Assembly: GCA_964230195.1 (NCBI GenBank) | Contig: CAXRGH010000080.1 | Location: forward strand, 1-8,214 | DNA length: 8,214 nucleotides | Direction: 5' to 3' | Source: CAXRGH01 sp964230195 | GTDB lineage: Bacteria > Pseudomonadota > Gammaproteobacteria > Enterobacterales > Alteromonadaceae | Shown here: one piece after another, positions 1-6,497 of the stretch | Numbering within the stretch: position 1 is the first letter of the stretch | How the letters are laid out: each line of letters starts with the position of its first letter | Made by a program: the position numbers and the translations under genes | Notes under the pieces: model-generated | What the model saw: only the letters and a program-made list of their open reading frames with translations | Database searches by the model: none | Told to the model about the DNA's origin: nothing

Positions 1-333
1 AGACTGAATCACAAAACCTTCTGAAAGCAATTGAGTTCGAGCCGTAGCGTTTTCAACATTTCCCTCTTTGCTTTCCAAATGACTATTCAAGAGCTCGCTT
101 TTTGGGTTTTGCTTCAATGTTTGGGGAGTTTCGTCCCTTAATGCATCTTCACTGTGCTTTGGCGATTGATTGCTTGGCTTGGTCAGAGGTTTATTCTGGG
201 GCTCAGAGAAATAGGATCCGAACGACTGCTCTGATGTGGAGTCGGATGATTTCGATGCCTCGTTCAATGCATTCTTCGCTGATGGTTCTATTTCACCTTT
301 CAGTAACAAAGACCTATCTAACTTGTGCAGCAT
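1..333 (-). CDS. fliK: Flagellar hook-length control protein FliK, N-terminal part (runs off the left edge)
   Basis: An open frame begins at an ATG (333-331) and continues without a stop for 111 codons to the window edge, so the 3' part of the gene is missing. A strong ribosome site, GAGGAG, lies 6 bases before the start. The visible protein is polar, rich in Ser, Lys, Glu, Asn and Gln, with hardly any hydrophobic stretch, no signal peptide and no membrane segment. FliK proteins have such a poorly conserved, disordered N-terminal region, and the recognisable C-terminal specificity-switch domain would lie beyond this window. The assignment therefore rests mainly on position: fliK follows fliJ in related flagellar clusters. 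FliK is itself exported, measures hook length and switches the export gate from rod/hook to filament substrates. A sigma-54-type promoter about 250 bases upstream suggests its own transcription start. Another flagellar or unknown protein remains possible. Confidence 0.75.
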   Translation of the reverse strand, partial: MLHKLDRSLLLKGEIEPSAKNALNEASKSSDSTSEQSFGSYFSEPQNKPLTKPSNQSPKHSEDALRDETPQTLKQNPKSELLNSHLESKEGNVENATARTQLLSEGFVIQS

Positions 334-339
334 ACTCTT

Positions 340-345
340 CTCCTC
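340..345 (-). promoter_or_regulatory. Ribosome binding site of fliK
   Basis: The minus strand reads GAGGAG, then 6 bases, then ATG. It supports translation starting at 333 and the reality of the truncated left-edge gene. Confidence 0.75.
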
Positions 346-393
346 GCCAGTGCGTTGTCACTTTCACGCGCTAGCCGTCAAAACTCTGTCAGT

Positions 394-571
394 TAATGAC
401 CAACATGACTGTCACACTCAGAGTAACACTCAGTGGCAACTTCTTGCCGGTGTAGACGTATCCACCAAAAACCAACGTAATAACAAGGTATTAATGACTT
501 GATCCCTCAATGGAATTGCCACATTAGCTAATAACAAAGCGGCAAAATCAGTGAACGATCCTACTAATGAC
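394..571 (-). repeat. Dispersed GTCATTA repeats in the fliK leader
   Basis: The minus-strand heptamer GTCATTA (TAATGAC on the plus strand) occurs exactly at 565-571, 492-498 and 394-400. A near copy, GTCATGT, lies at 403-409, next to the last. The copies sit from the predicted transcription start of fliK down to about 170 bases inside its leader. That placement would suit an activator binding downstream of a sigma-54 promoter, as described for FlrC in Vibrio cholerae. Binding here is inference only. Confidence 0.4.
435..448 (-). repeat. Small perfect hairpin in the fliK leader
   Basis: GGCAA and TTGCC form a 5-bp inverted repeat around a 4-base loop. No U-tract follows it on the minus strand, so it does not look like an intrinsic terminator. 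It could be a leader hairpin or a protein-binding palindrome, or it may have no function. Confidence 0.35.
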
Positions 572-579
572 TGATATAC

Positions 580-596
580 AGCAAGTTACGCGCCAA
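580..596 (-). promoter_or_regulatory. Sigma-54 (-24/-12) promoter upstream of fliK
   Basis: Read on the minus strand the site is TTGGCGCGTAACTTGCT, which matches the sigma-54 pattern TTGGCACG-N4-TTGCT except for one base in the -24 block. The invariant GG (594-593) and GC (582-581) are separated by exactly 10 bases. The predicted start is near 569, giving a leader of about 236 bases before the fliK ATG. The site begins 3 bases after the fliJ stop codon. A sigma-54 promoter fits flagellar control by FlrC. It implies that fliK and any genes beyond it can be transcribed apart from fliEFGHIJ. Confidence 0.75.
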
Positions 597-599
597 TAT

Positions 600-1046
600 T
601 TATGATTTTAATTGTTTGCGAACAAACTTTTGTAGTGCAACTTCATCCATCATTTGTTGCTCTTCTCGTTGAATTCGAGCCTGACGTTCGTTCTGTTGTT
701 TCTCAATCAACATATCCACGGCTTTTCGTTTTTGCTGCTGCGTTAACCACAATTGTTTGCGTTGCTCTGCTACCTCTGAAAGTTTTTCAATTTCAGCTTG
801 CTGGATCTCACACGCCTTATCGAGCTTGTCAATAAATGACTGATGTTGACCATAAGACAATGAGCCAATGCCTGAACTGGCACGTTTTTGAATTTCAGTG
901 AGATAGGATAGTCGGTGTTGTTCAAGTCCGGATAGTTTCTCTTGCTGACTGTGAATATGTTGTTGAACATATTGATACTCACCGGCTAACTTTTGCTCTT
1001 TTTCCAATTCGTATTTGGCAATCATGAGCAATTGTTTACTATCCAT
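600..1046 (-). CDS. fliJ: Flagellar export protein FliJ
   Basis: FliJ is the central stalk of the flagellar export ATPase: it inserts into the FliI hexamer, contacts the FlhA gate and helps recycle export chaperones. The 148-residue product has the usual family length and is almost entirely predicted helix and coiled coil, dense in Gln, Glu, Lys and Arg, with no signal peptide or membrane segment. Sequence similarity within this family is low, so the call rests on length, coiled-coil character, the N-terminal pattern (residues 1-20, with LLMIAKYELEKEQ) and location after fliI. The ATG shares one base with the fliI stop (TAATG), and GAGG 7 bases upstream lies inside fliI, so translation is probably coupled. 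It is the last gene of the closely packed fliE-fliJ run; a 266-base gap follows. Confidence 0.93.
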   Translation of the reverse strand: MDSKQLLMIAKYELEKEQKLAGEYQYVQQHIHSQQEKLSGLEQHRLSYLTEIQKRASSGIGSLSYGQHQSFIDKLDKACEIQQAEIEKLSEVAEQRKQLWLTQQQKRKAVDMLIEKQQNERQARIQREEQQMMDEVALQKFVRKQLKS

Positions 1047-2383
1047 TATTGCGCCTCACGCAGCGCTTGGTTGAGATCGAGCATACTGTCCAAACTGCTC
1101 TGGTAATCCACCACTTCCTTCATTTCTTGTTGAAAAAATAGATTGATGGCAGGCTCTGCCGCAATGGCAAGGTCAATTCGCGCATCAGAACCTTTAGTGT
1201 AAGCGCCAATACTAATGAGATCTTTGTTTTCTTGATACCTGGCATACACCTGACGTATCAAGCGTGAACTCAGCACGTGATCCTCTTGCGCCACTTGCGG
1301 CATAACACGACTAATTGATCCCTCTACGTCAATCGCGGGATAATGCCCTGCGTCGGCGAGTTTTCTTGATAAAACAACATGGCCATCCAGAATCGCACGT
1401 GCAGAATCAGCAATCGGATCCTGCAGATCATCACCCTCCGTCAGCACGGTATAAAATGCAGTAATTGAGCCCTGATTCTCGCTCCCATTACCCGCTCGCT
1501 CAACGAGTGCAGGTAACTTTGCAAACACTGAAGGTGGATAGCCCTTGGTTGCAGGCGGCTCACCAACCGCCAATGCCAGTTCACGCTGCGCCATGGCATA
1601 GCGTGTGAGTGAATCAATCAGTAATAAAACATTCTTCCCTTGATCCCTAAAATATTCTGCAACCGTCACCGCGGTTTCACATCCTTTAAGTCTCATTAAC
1701 GGAGATGTATCAGCGGGGGCAGCTATCACAACGGCGCGCTGACGCTCTTCTTCCGTGAGAATATCGTGAATAAACTCCTTAACCTCGCGACCACGCTCTC
1801 CTACTAATCCAACCACAACAACATCGGCTTTTGTGCCACGGGTCATCATCCCCAGCAACACAGACTTACCAACACCACTGCCTGCAAATAACCCCATCCG
1901 TTGGCCTTGGCCAACGGTAATCATAGCGTTGATGGCACGAACTCCAACATCCATAGGTTCTGAAATTGGACGGCGGCTTAAGGGATTAATGGGTGGCCGT
2001 GACAGCGGCATACGCTGTGCAGTTTTGATAGGCCCTAGACCATCCAAGGGTTGACCATTACCATCAATCACCCGCCCCAATAATTCATAACCAACGGGGA
2101 TACCGCGCTCACGGCTCAATGGGTGCACACGGGAACCAGGCACAATCCCCTTTACTGCCTCAGTTGGCATCAGATAGGTAACATCTTCTGCAAAACCGAC
2201 GACTTCGGCTTCAATTTGTCCATCCACCGTTTGCACTAAGCACTGGCTCCCCACCGGTAATTGACAACCTACCGCTTCGAGAGTTAAACCTATGCCGCGC
2301 ACCAGTTTGCCAGAAGCAACTGGCTGAGGACTGGGAATATTGGCTTGGTATTGCTGTAACTTGGACAGTAAACGTTCAGACAT
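1046..2383 (-). CDS. fliI: Flagellum-specific export ATPase FliI
   Basis: FliI hydrolyses ATP at the cytoplasmic face of the flagellar type III export apparatus, feeding unfolded rod, hook and filament subunits to the gate. It is a homologue of the F1 beta subunit and forms a hexamer. The 445-residue protein shows an N-terminal beta-barrel region (about 25-90), a Walker A loop AGSGVGKS at 167-174, the GERGRE segment at 195-200 carrying the expected catalytic Glu196, and a Walker B strand ending in LLLID at 253-257 followed by SLTRYAMAQREL, a signature of this ATPase family. The C-terminal helical domain is complete and the length is normal. Its ATG lies 2 bases after the fliH stop and its stop overlaps the fliJ start, so the export-ATPase genes form a tightly coupled group. 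All key residues appear intact. Confidence 0.98.
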   Translation of the reverse strand: MSERLLSKLQQYQANIPSPQPVASGKLVRGIGLTLEAVGCQLPVGSQCLVQTVDGQIEAEVVGFAEDVTYLMPTEAVKGIVPGSRVHPLSRERGIPVGYELLGRVIDGNGQPLDGLGPIKTAQRMPLSRPPINPLSRRPISEPMDVGVRAINAMITVGQGQRMGLFAGSGVGKSVLLGMMTRGTKADVVVVGLVGERGREVKEFIHDILTEEERQRAVVIAAPADTSPLMRLKGCETAVTVAEYFRDQGKNVLLLIDSLTRYAMAQRELALAVGEPPATKGYPPSVFAKLPALVERAGNGSENQGSITAFYTVLTEGDDLQDPIADSARAILDGHVVLSRKLADAGHYPAIDVEGSISRVMPQVAQEDHVLSSRLIRQVYARYQENKDLISIGAYTKGSDARIDLAIAAEPAINLFFQQEMKEVVDYQSSLDSMLDLNQALREAQ

Positions 2384-2385
2384 GG

Positions 2386-3150
2386 CTAATCGCCTTTCGG
2401 TAATCCGTGCTCAAATAAGAAACGGTCGAGGACATCTTTGATACGACGTTCTAAGGTGACGTCCACCGCATTATTTTGTGTCACAATTTCGCATCCACCC
2501 CGCGCCAATTCGGGCGATTCTTGTAGCTGCCAACGTTCTGGGTTGAGGTTTTCATCACTCAACTGCTTTTTCACGATATCAAGATCATTGGGATTAAGGT
2601 AAACCTGATAGCGGTTTTCTTGTATTGGTAAGGCTTTGAGTCCAGCACGGAGTGCTGATTGGATAATATCAGGGTTAATCGCAAGTTCGGCATTGATCAC
2701 CGCTCTAGCTAAGCCCACGGCAAGCTGTATCACTTCTTTTTCAACTTGATCATCCAGTTGGCTTAAGGGATCAACAAACTGTTGATTGATGGCTTGCCAG
2801 GCATTGACCTCGTCATCAATTTGTTGCTGGCCTTCCGAAAGCCCTTTTTCAAAACCCTCTTCATGACCTGACTCCAGTCCTTTTGTCTGACCTTCTTCAA
2901 ACCCTTCCGTTTGGCCAAGTTCAAAACCTTCTTGTTTACCCTGCTCAAACCCCTCTTCATAAGCGGCTTGGCGGATAGCTTCAATGTCTTCTGCAGTTGG
3001 CAAGACAATCTCTGGTTCCGGTTCTGGTGGCTCGTACTTCCATTCAGGCTTCTTATTCAGCGCATTGGTTTTCTGCGTCGAAGCCTTCGTATCTTCAACA
3101 AAGGGCAGATCCCAGGGCTTCACTTGCGGTGTCATATCATCTTGATTCAC
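2386..3150 (-). CDS. fliH: Flagellar assembly protein FliH (regulator of the FliI ATPase)
   Basis: FliH dimerises, binds the N-terminal region of FliI, holds its activity in check and links it to FliN in the C ring and to FlhA. Visible parts of the 254-residue protein are a short N-terminal segment with a tryptophan motif (PWDLP, Trp13), matching the Trp-containing N-terminus by which FliH docks; a Pro/Glu-rich stretch at about 39-48; an uninterrupted GxxxG repeat helix at 67-107; and a C-terminal FliI-binding domain (about 130-254). I chose the GTG at 3150 because GGAG lies 7 bases upstream; an in-frame ATG at codon 6 has no better site and would still keep Trp13. The gene starts 27 bases after fliG and ends 2 bases before fliI. 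Confidence 0.95.
   Translation of the reverse strand: MNQDDMTPQVKPWDLPFVEDTKASTQKTNALNKKPEWKYEPPEPEPEIVLPTAEDIEAIRQAAYEEGFEQGKQEGFELGQTEGFEEGQTKGLESGHEEGFEKGLSEGQQQIDDEVNAWQAINQQFVDPLSQLDDQVEKEVIQLAVGLARAVINAELAINPDIIQSALRAGLKALPIQENRYQVYLNPNDLDIVKKQLSDENLNPERWQLQESPELARGGCEIVTQNNAVDVTLERRIKDVLDRFLFEHGLPKGD
2830..2952 (-). repeat. GxxxG repeat helix of FliH, with a degenerate 24-bp DNA period
   Basis: Within FliH, glycine recurs every fourth residue at 67, 71, 75, 79, 83, 87, 91, 95, 99, 103 and 107, giving ten consecutive GxxxG units preceded by Ala63. At a larger scale the unit is eight residues (EGFExGxx), seen in DNA as imperfect 24-bp repeats. Such AxxxG(xxxG)n tracts are a known FliH feature thought to pack the helices of the dimer. 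Confidence 0.85.
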
Positions 3151-3157
3151 GTCACTT

Positions 3158-3161
3158 CTCC
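3158..3161 (-). promoter_or_regulatory. Ribosome binding site that sets the GTG start of fliH
   Basis: GGAG on the minus strand is followed by 7 bases and the GTG at 3150. This spacing favours the GTG over the in-frame ATG five codons later (3135-3133). Confidence 0.55.
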
Positions 3162-3177
3162 GTTAGTCGGAAAGAGT

Positions 3178-4218
3178 TTACAAGAACTCTTCACCACCGC
3201 CGCTGCCCAGCATGATCTCACCCTCGTCAGACAAGCGGCGAGCAATAGAGAGAATTTCTTTCTGTGCGGTTTCAACTTCACTGACACGCACCGGACCAAG
3301 CGCTTCAAGATCATCTAATAACAGTTCAGCTGCGCGTTTAGACATGTTTCTCACCAATTTATCTTTCACATCGTCATCTGCGCCCTTGATCGCTTTCATG
3401 AGGACATCTTGTTCAACTTCCCTGAGGATAGCTTGAATCGCACGATCATCAGCATCAATTAAGTTGTCAAACACAAACATCAAGTCTTGGATTTGCTGAC
3501 TCATTTCTTCATCTTGCTCACGGATAGAATCCATTAACTGACCTTCAATCGTGGTATCGAGGTAATTCATAATATCAGCTGCAGACTTCAGACCACCCAT
3601 CTTCGCTGCTTGAGCACCAGCTTGTCCGGCAAACTGTTTCTCCATGATTTCGTTCAACTCTTGCAGTGCCGCTGGTTGAACTTCCTCAAGGTTGGCAATA
3701 CGCATCATGAGGTCAAGACGGACCTTGTCTGGGAATTGTCCAAGAATATCAGCCGACTGCTCTGCGTCTAAATACGATAAAACAATGGTTTGAATTTGCG
3801 GGTGTTCATTACGGATAATACTGGCGACTTGCTTAGAATCCATCCACTTCAATGAGTCCAGACCTTTAGCACCGCCACCCATCAGAATTTGGTCAAGTAA
3901 GCTAGCCGCTTTATCTTCACCTAAGGCTGCGGTTAGGGCTCGTTTCACGAAGTCCTGACTTTGGAAACCGATAGTACTATAATTCTGAATCTCATCAATG
4001 AAATGCTTGTGGACAGCAGTAATCTTGTGCTGAGTCATGTCGTCAATGGTTGCCATTGCTTGACCCAACTTCTGTACTTGTTTCGGCTCTAGGTGCTTCA
4101 AGATTTGAGCAGCATCTTCTTCCGCAAGACTGAGCAGAAGAATGGCGGCTTTATCCACGCCTTCCAGTTTGCCTACATCGTAATCGGTATCACCCAGTGT
4201 TGCTAATTCTTCACTCAT
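3178..4218 (-). CDS. fliG: Flagellar motor switch protein FliG
   Basis: FliG is the rotor component touched by the stator. It sits on the cytoplasmic side of FliF and joins FliM in the C ring, transmitting torque and direction switching. From the ATG at 4218 the protein has 346 residues and the full N-, middle and C-terminal domains. EHPQ is at 138-141, a Gly-Gly hinge at 208-209 and MFVF at 247-250. The five charged torque residues known from Salmonella (K264, R281, D288, D289, R297) all align at a constant offset of +14: K278, R295, D302, D303 and R311. A GTG lies immediately before the ATG (4221-4219), but AGGTG is 6 bases from the ATG and only 3 from the GTG, so the ATG is preferred. The gene starts 29 bases after fliF. 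Confidence 0.97.
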   Translation of the reverse strand: MSEELATLGDTDYDVGKLEGVDKAAILLLSLAEEDAAQILKHLEPKQVQKLGQAMATIDDMTQHKITAVHKHFIDEIQNYSTIGFQSQDFVKRALTAALGEDKAASLLDQILMGGGAKGLDSLKWMDSKQVASIIRNEHPQIQTIVLSYLDAEQSADILGQFPDKVRLDLMMRIANLEEVQPAALQELNEIMEKQFAGQAGAQAAKMGGLKSAADIMNYLDTTIEGQLMDSIREQDEEMSQQIQDLMFVFDNLIDADDRAIQAILREVEQDVLMKAIKGADDDVKDKLVRNMSKRAAELLLDDLEALGPVRVSEVETAQKEILSIARRLSDEGEIMLGSGGGEEFL

Positions 4219-4224
4219 CACTTA

Positions 4225-4229
4225 CACCT
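4225..4229 (-). promoter_or_regulatory. Ribosome binding site deciding between tandem GTG and ATG starts of fliG
   Basis: AGGTG on the minus strand is followed by TAA, GTG and ATG. The distance is 6 bases to the ATG and 3 to the GTG, so initiation at the ATG (4218) is more likely; the difference is a single residue. Confidence 0.55.
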
Positions 4230-4247
4230 ATTATTCTGTTATTTGAC

Positions 4248-5945
4248 CTAGACATCCATATTCAACCAGCCTTTAACTACCTGTGCAGATAGTTCTGGCT
4301 CGTTAGCAACGAGTGCGCGGACAGCTTTCAGTACATCTTCGTCTTTATGCAGATCCGGAAGCATCAGCTTACCGTCCGCTGCAAAGCCGACAGAGTCTTC
4401 GTCAAAGCTACTAGAGGATAGCATGGTAATGGTGTCATCACCTAGATCCAGACCTGAATCTGCATCGTCTTCAGCATCTTTGGTATCCTCTGGGTAAATC
4501 AGACGCTTCAACATGGGTATGATCAATCCAAACAGTAAGGCAATAAATGCAATCATGCCGGTCGCGTACTTCGCTGCACGCCATACCCAAGGTTGCTCCC
4601 AATAAGGCACGTCTTCAACCACCACATCTTCATCTAACACAAAGGGTACACTCACCACTTCTAGTGAATCACCGCGGGTAGTATCAAAACCAAGGCCACC
4701 TTGTAATAATCTGCGAATATTTTGGAGTTCTTGCTCCGTCCGAGGTTGCAGGTCAGCAACGCCCTCAGCATTCACCACGGTTTTATAGTTCAGTGCAACC
4801 GAGACTGATAAGCGCCTGATAGCGCCTGTTTGCTGTTTAGTATGACTGATGGTGGTATCAAGCTCATAGTTTCGCGTTGCTTCTTTACGGCTGGACCCCG
4901 GCGCCGATGATGAGCTATTCCCGTTATTGGTGGCTTGCTCTGGTAAATTTGAATTTAACGGTGGTTGATTAGTCAACGCGCCCGGAATGCCAGCAATAAC
5001 ACTCCCTACCGTATTATTTTCCATGGTCATTTCACTGCGGACTGCTGGTCCGTCCGGATTGTAACGTTTCTGAGTTTGCTCAACGGTGGTGAAATCCATG
5101 GAAACGTCAGCTTGCGCTGTGTAGTTACCTAATCCTAAAACTGGAATTAGGATTGAATCAATCTTCTCAAGATATTCGTCTTCACGTTTCTTCTCTAATT
5201 CGTACTCTTTACGGGAGCGCGCAGAAGCCTCATCTTGAGAGCCCGAATTCAATAAACGACCGTGATGATCAGTAATCGTTATGCGACTCGGCTCTAAGTC
5301 TTGTACCGCCGATGCGATAATATCAACTACGGCGTCCACTTCGGAGGCTTTCATTGTACGGCCTCGACTAACCGTCAGAACGGCTGTCGCGCTCGCTTTT
5401 TGTGAACGACGGGAAAAGACATTTTGTTTTGGCATTGCCAACAAGACACGTGCTCGAGTCACAATGCCTAAGGCTTCTACTGTCCGCGCAATCTGCTGCT
5501 CTCTAGCATGCTTCAAACGCTCTTGTTCAAGACGTTGACTAACGCCAAATCCCATATCTTGCATGATAATGTCAGAGCCCGAAGACGGTGACTGACTCAA
5601 CCCCTGACGCGCCATGTTCAACTTAATACCTTGGTATTCTTTCTCACTGACGTAAACTGTATTACCTTCCAACCGATAATCCACTTGGTTCTGATCAAGG
5701 AAGTCGAGTGTTTCAATCAGCTCCTGAGTTTCCATTTTTGCCAACGGACGATACTCAGGCTCTTGGGTCCAGAAGAAAATGAGGATTGCGATAGCAATGG
5801 CAATGACAAGTGCAATGATCAACATCACCTGCCTCATGACATCAACACCACCAATGTTATCGACAAAAGAACCGCCTGTTGCAGCAGATTCGTCCGTTGA
5901 TACGCCGTCAGCGACAGCTAATTCTGTTCCAGTTGCTTCAGCCAC
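4248..5945 (-). CDS. fliF: Flagellar MS-ring protein FliF
   Basis: FliF assembles into the MS ring in the inner membrane, the base on which the rod, the C ring and the export gate are built. The 565-residue protein has a polar N-terminus, a first membrane helix at about 38-59, ring-building motif domains from about 65 to 430 with a Ser/Asn/Gly/Pro-rich collar insertion (about 325-352), a second membrane helix at about 457-479 and an acidic cytoplasmic tail. The last 40 residues (DVLKAVRALVANEPELSAQV and onward, ending near Trp560) match the conserved FliG-binding end. The length is usual. The start is a GTG at 5945 with GAGAGG 8 bases upstream, and no better ATG lies nearby. It follows fliE by 22 bases and precedes fliG by 29. 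Confidence 0.98.
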   Translation of the reverse strand: MAEATGTELAVADGVSTDESAATGGSFVDNIGGVDVMRQVMLIIALVIAIAIAILIFFWTQEPEYRPLAKMETQELIETLDFLDQNQVDYRLEGNTVYVSEKEYQGIKLNMARQGLSQSPSSGSDIIMQDMGFGVSQRLEQERLKHAREQQIARTVEALGIVTRARVLLAMPKQNVFSRRSQKASATAVLTVSRGRTMKASEVDAVVDIIASAVQDLEPSRITITDHHGRLLNSGSQDEASARSRKEYELEKKREDEYLEKIDSILIPVLGLGNYTAQADVSMDFTTVEQTQKRYNPDGPAVRSEMTMENNTVGSVIAGIPGALTNQPPLNSNLPEQATNNGNSSSSAPGSSRKEATRNYELDTTISHTKQQTGAIRRLSVSVALNYKTVVNAEGVADLQPRTEQELQNIRRLLQGGLGFDTTRGDSLEVVSVPFVLDEDVVVEDVPYWEQPWVWRAAKYATGMIAFIALLFGLIIPMLKRLIYPEDTKDAEDDADSGLDLGDDTITMLSSSSFDEDSVGFAADGKLMLPDLHKDEDVLKAVRALVANEPELSAQVVKGWLNMDV

Positions 5946-5953
5946 AGAAGTTA

Positions 5954-5959
5954 CCTCTC
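5954..5959 (-). promoter_or_regulatory. Ribosome binding site that sets the GTG start of fliF
   Basis: GAGAGG on the minus strand lies in the 22-base gap after fliE, 8 bases before the GTG at 5945. Confidence 0.55.
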
Positions 5960-5967
5960 AATACCCG

Positions 5968-6300
5968 TTATACTGACATGTTCATGATGGTTTTGTACGC
6001 ATCTAATACCTTATTGCGTACTTGGACTGTTGCCTCAAACGCGACGCCCGCCTTCTCTTTGGCAACCATGACATCTGCTAAGCTCAAGGATGAATCGCCC
6101 ATTTCAAACGCCTTGGTAATGGCTTTGGACTCCATTTGCATACTGTTCACGCCATTCACGGCTTGTGTCAGCATATCGCCAAAAGACTCTCTACTCCCAT
6201 TAATGGGTGGAATTTGCGGTTGCGACGGAGCGACGTCCATACGTGCCTGCGCTGACATCATTTGAAGTTCTTGATACAGTGACTGTGCTTTAATGTCCAT
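5968..6300 (-). CDS. fliE: Flagellar hook-basal body complex protein FliE
   Basis: FliE is a small exported protein that joins the MS ring/export gate to the proximal rod and is among the first substrates secreted. The 110-residue product is close to the usual length of about 104. It has no signal peptide, as expected for a type III substrate, and shows the characteristic C-terminal half: SLADVMVAKEKAGVAFEATV followed by a segment with VRNKVLDAYKTIMNM at the extreme end. The N-terminal third carries a variable Pro/Gln linker (about 24-33). It is the first gene of the fliEFGHIJ run; a near-consensus sigma-54 promoter lies 53 to 69 bases upstream, and an AGGTAGG ribosome site precedes the ATG. 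Confidence 0.97.
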   Translation of the reverse strand: MDIKAQSLYQELQMMSAQARMDVAPSQPQIPPINGSRESFGDMLTQAVNGVNSMQMESKAITKAFEMGDSSLSLADVMVAKEKAGVAFEATVQVRNKVLDAYKTIMNMSV

Positions 6301-6352
6301 TCCAACCTACCTTTGACGCTTTACCGTCGCTTGCTTATTCTTCTCGGAAAAC

Positions 6353-6369
6353 TGCAATAAGAATGCCAA
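6353..6369 (-). promoter_or_regulatory. Sigma-54 (-24/-12) promoter of fliEFGHIJ
   Basis: The minus strand reads TTGGCATTCTTATTGCA, matching TTGGCAC-N5-TTGCW closely, with GG (6367-6366) and GC (6355-6354) separated by exactly 10 bases. Transcription should begin near 6342, giving a leader of about 42 bases before the fliE ATG. Sigma-54 needs an AAA+ activator, and FlrC, encoded immediately upstream, is the obvious candidate. Confidence 0.8.
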
Positions 6370-6385
6370 GTATTTACGACTTATG

Positions 6386-6398
6386 GATCAGATAGTTA
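6386..6398 (+). promoter_or_regulatory. Weak IHF-like site upstream of the fliE promoter
   Basis: GATCAGATAGTTA resembles the IHF consensus WATCARNNNNTTR, failing only at the first base. It is centred about 50 bases upstream of the predicted start, where IHF commonly bends DNA at sigma-54 promoters. A match of this quality can arise by chance. Confidence 0.25.
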
Positions 6399-6415
6399 GC
6401 AACGAACATAGGGAT

Positions 6416-6431
6416 TATTGACGAATCAATA
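6416..6431. repeat. Perfect inverted repeat upstream of the fliE promoter
   Basis: TATTGA and TCAATA form a 6-bp palindrome around the spacer CGAA. Its centre lies about 80 bases upstream of the predicted fliE transcription start, a distance typical of activator sites at sigma-54 promoters. It may bind the FlrC dimer or another regulator; no binding site for this organism is known to me. Confidence 0.4.
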
Positions 6432-6454
6432 TCAGGGGATGCTTTGGTTGCCTC

Positions 6455-6482
6455 TTTTTTATACAACCACAGCCATTTTTTT
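6455..6482. other. Two phased T-tracts (probable intrinsic DNA bend)
   Basis: Runs of six T (6455-6460) and seven T (6476-6482) have centres 21.5 bases apart, about two helical turns, so their curvature should add. They lie between the ATGAC repeats further upstream and the fliE promoter. No stem precedes either run, which argues against a terminator. Confidence 0.4.
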
Positions 6483-6497
6483 GACACCGTCAGGACA

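Noticed and set aside
435..450. Third sigma-54-like site (minus strand CCGGCAAGAAGTTGCC)
   Set aside because: GG and GC are 9 rather than 10 bases apart, a spacing sigma-54 tolerates poorly. The same bases are better described as a small hairpin.
102..502. Plus-strand open frames at 102-374 and 236-502
   Set aside because: They lie antisense to the fliK start and its leader, have no ribosome site or recognisable family, and conflict with the continuous minus-strand operon.
507..521. Second sigma-54-like site in the fliK leader (minus strand TGGCAATTCCATTGA)
   Set aside because: The -24 block and spacing fit, but the invariant GC of the -12 block reads GA. The site at 580-596 is much better.
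334..568. A small unannotated gene in the fliJ-fliK gap
   Set aside because: Minus-strand ATG codons in the gap open only very short frames (for example MWQFH and MLVIN, then stop) with no ribosome site.
2911..3318. Plus-strand open frame of 135 codons across the fliG-fliH junction
   Set aside because: It is the antisense shadow of two well-identified genes and encodes no recognisable protein.
5879..6265. Plus-strand open frame of 128 codons over fliE and the fliF start
   Set aside because: It is antisense to conserved genes and has no family features.
6440..6482. Possible terminator after flrC, based on two T-runs
   Set aside because: The T-runs lie on the plus strand, so they would serve only plus-strand transcription. 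No GC-rich stem precedes them, and the GGTTG/CAACC pair has a 12-base loop that contains the run itself.
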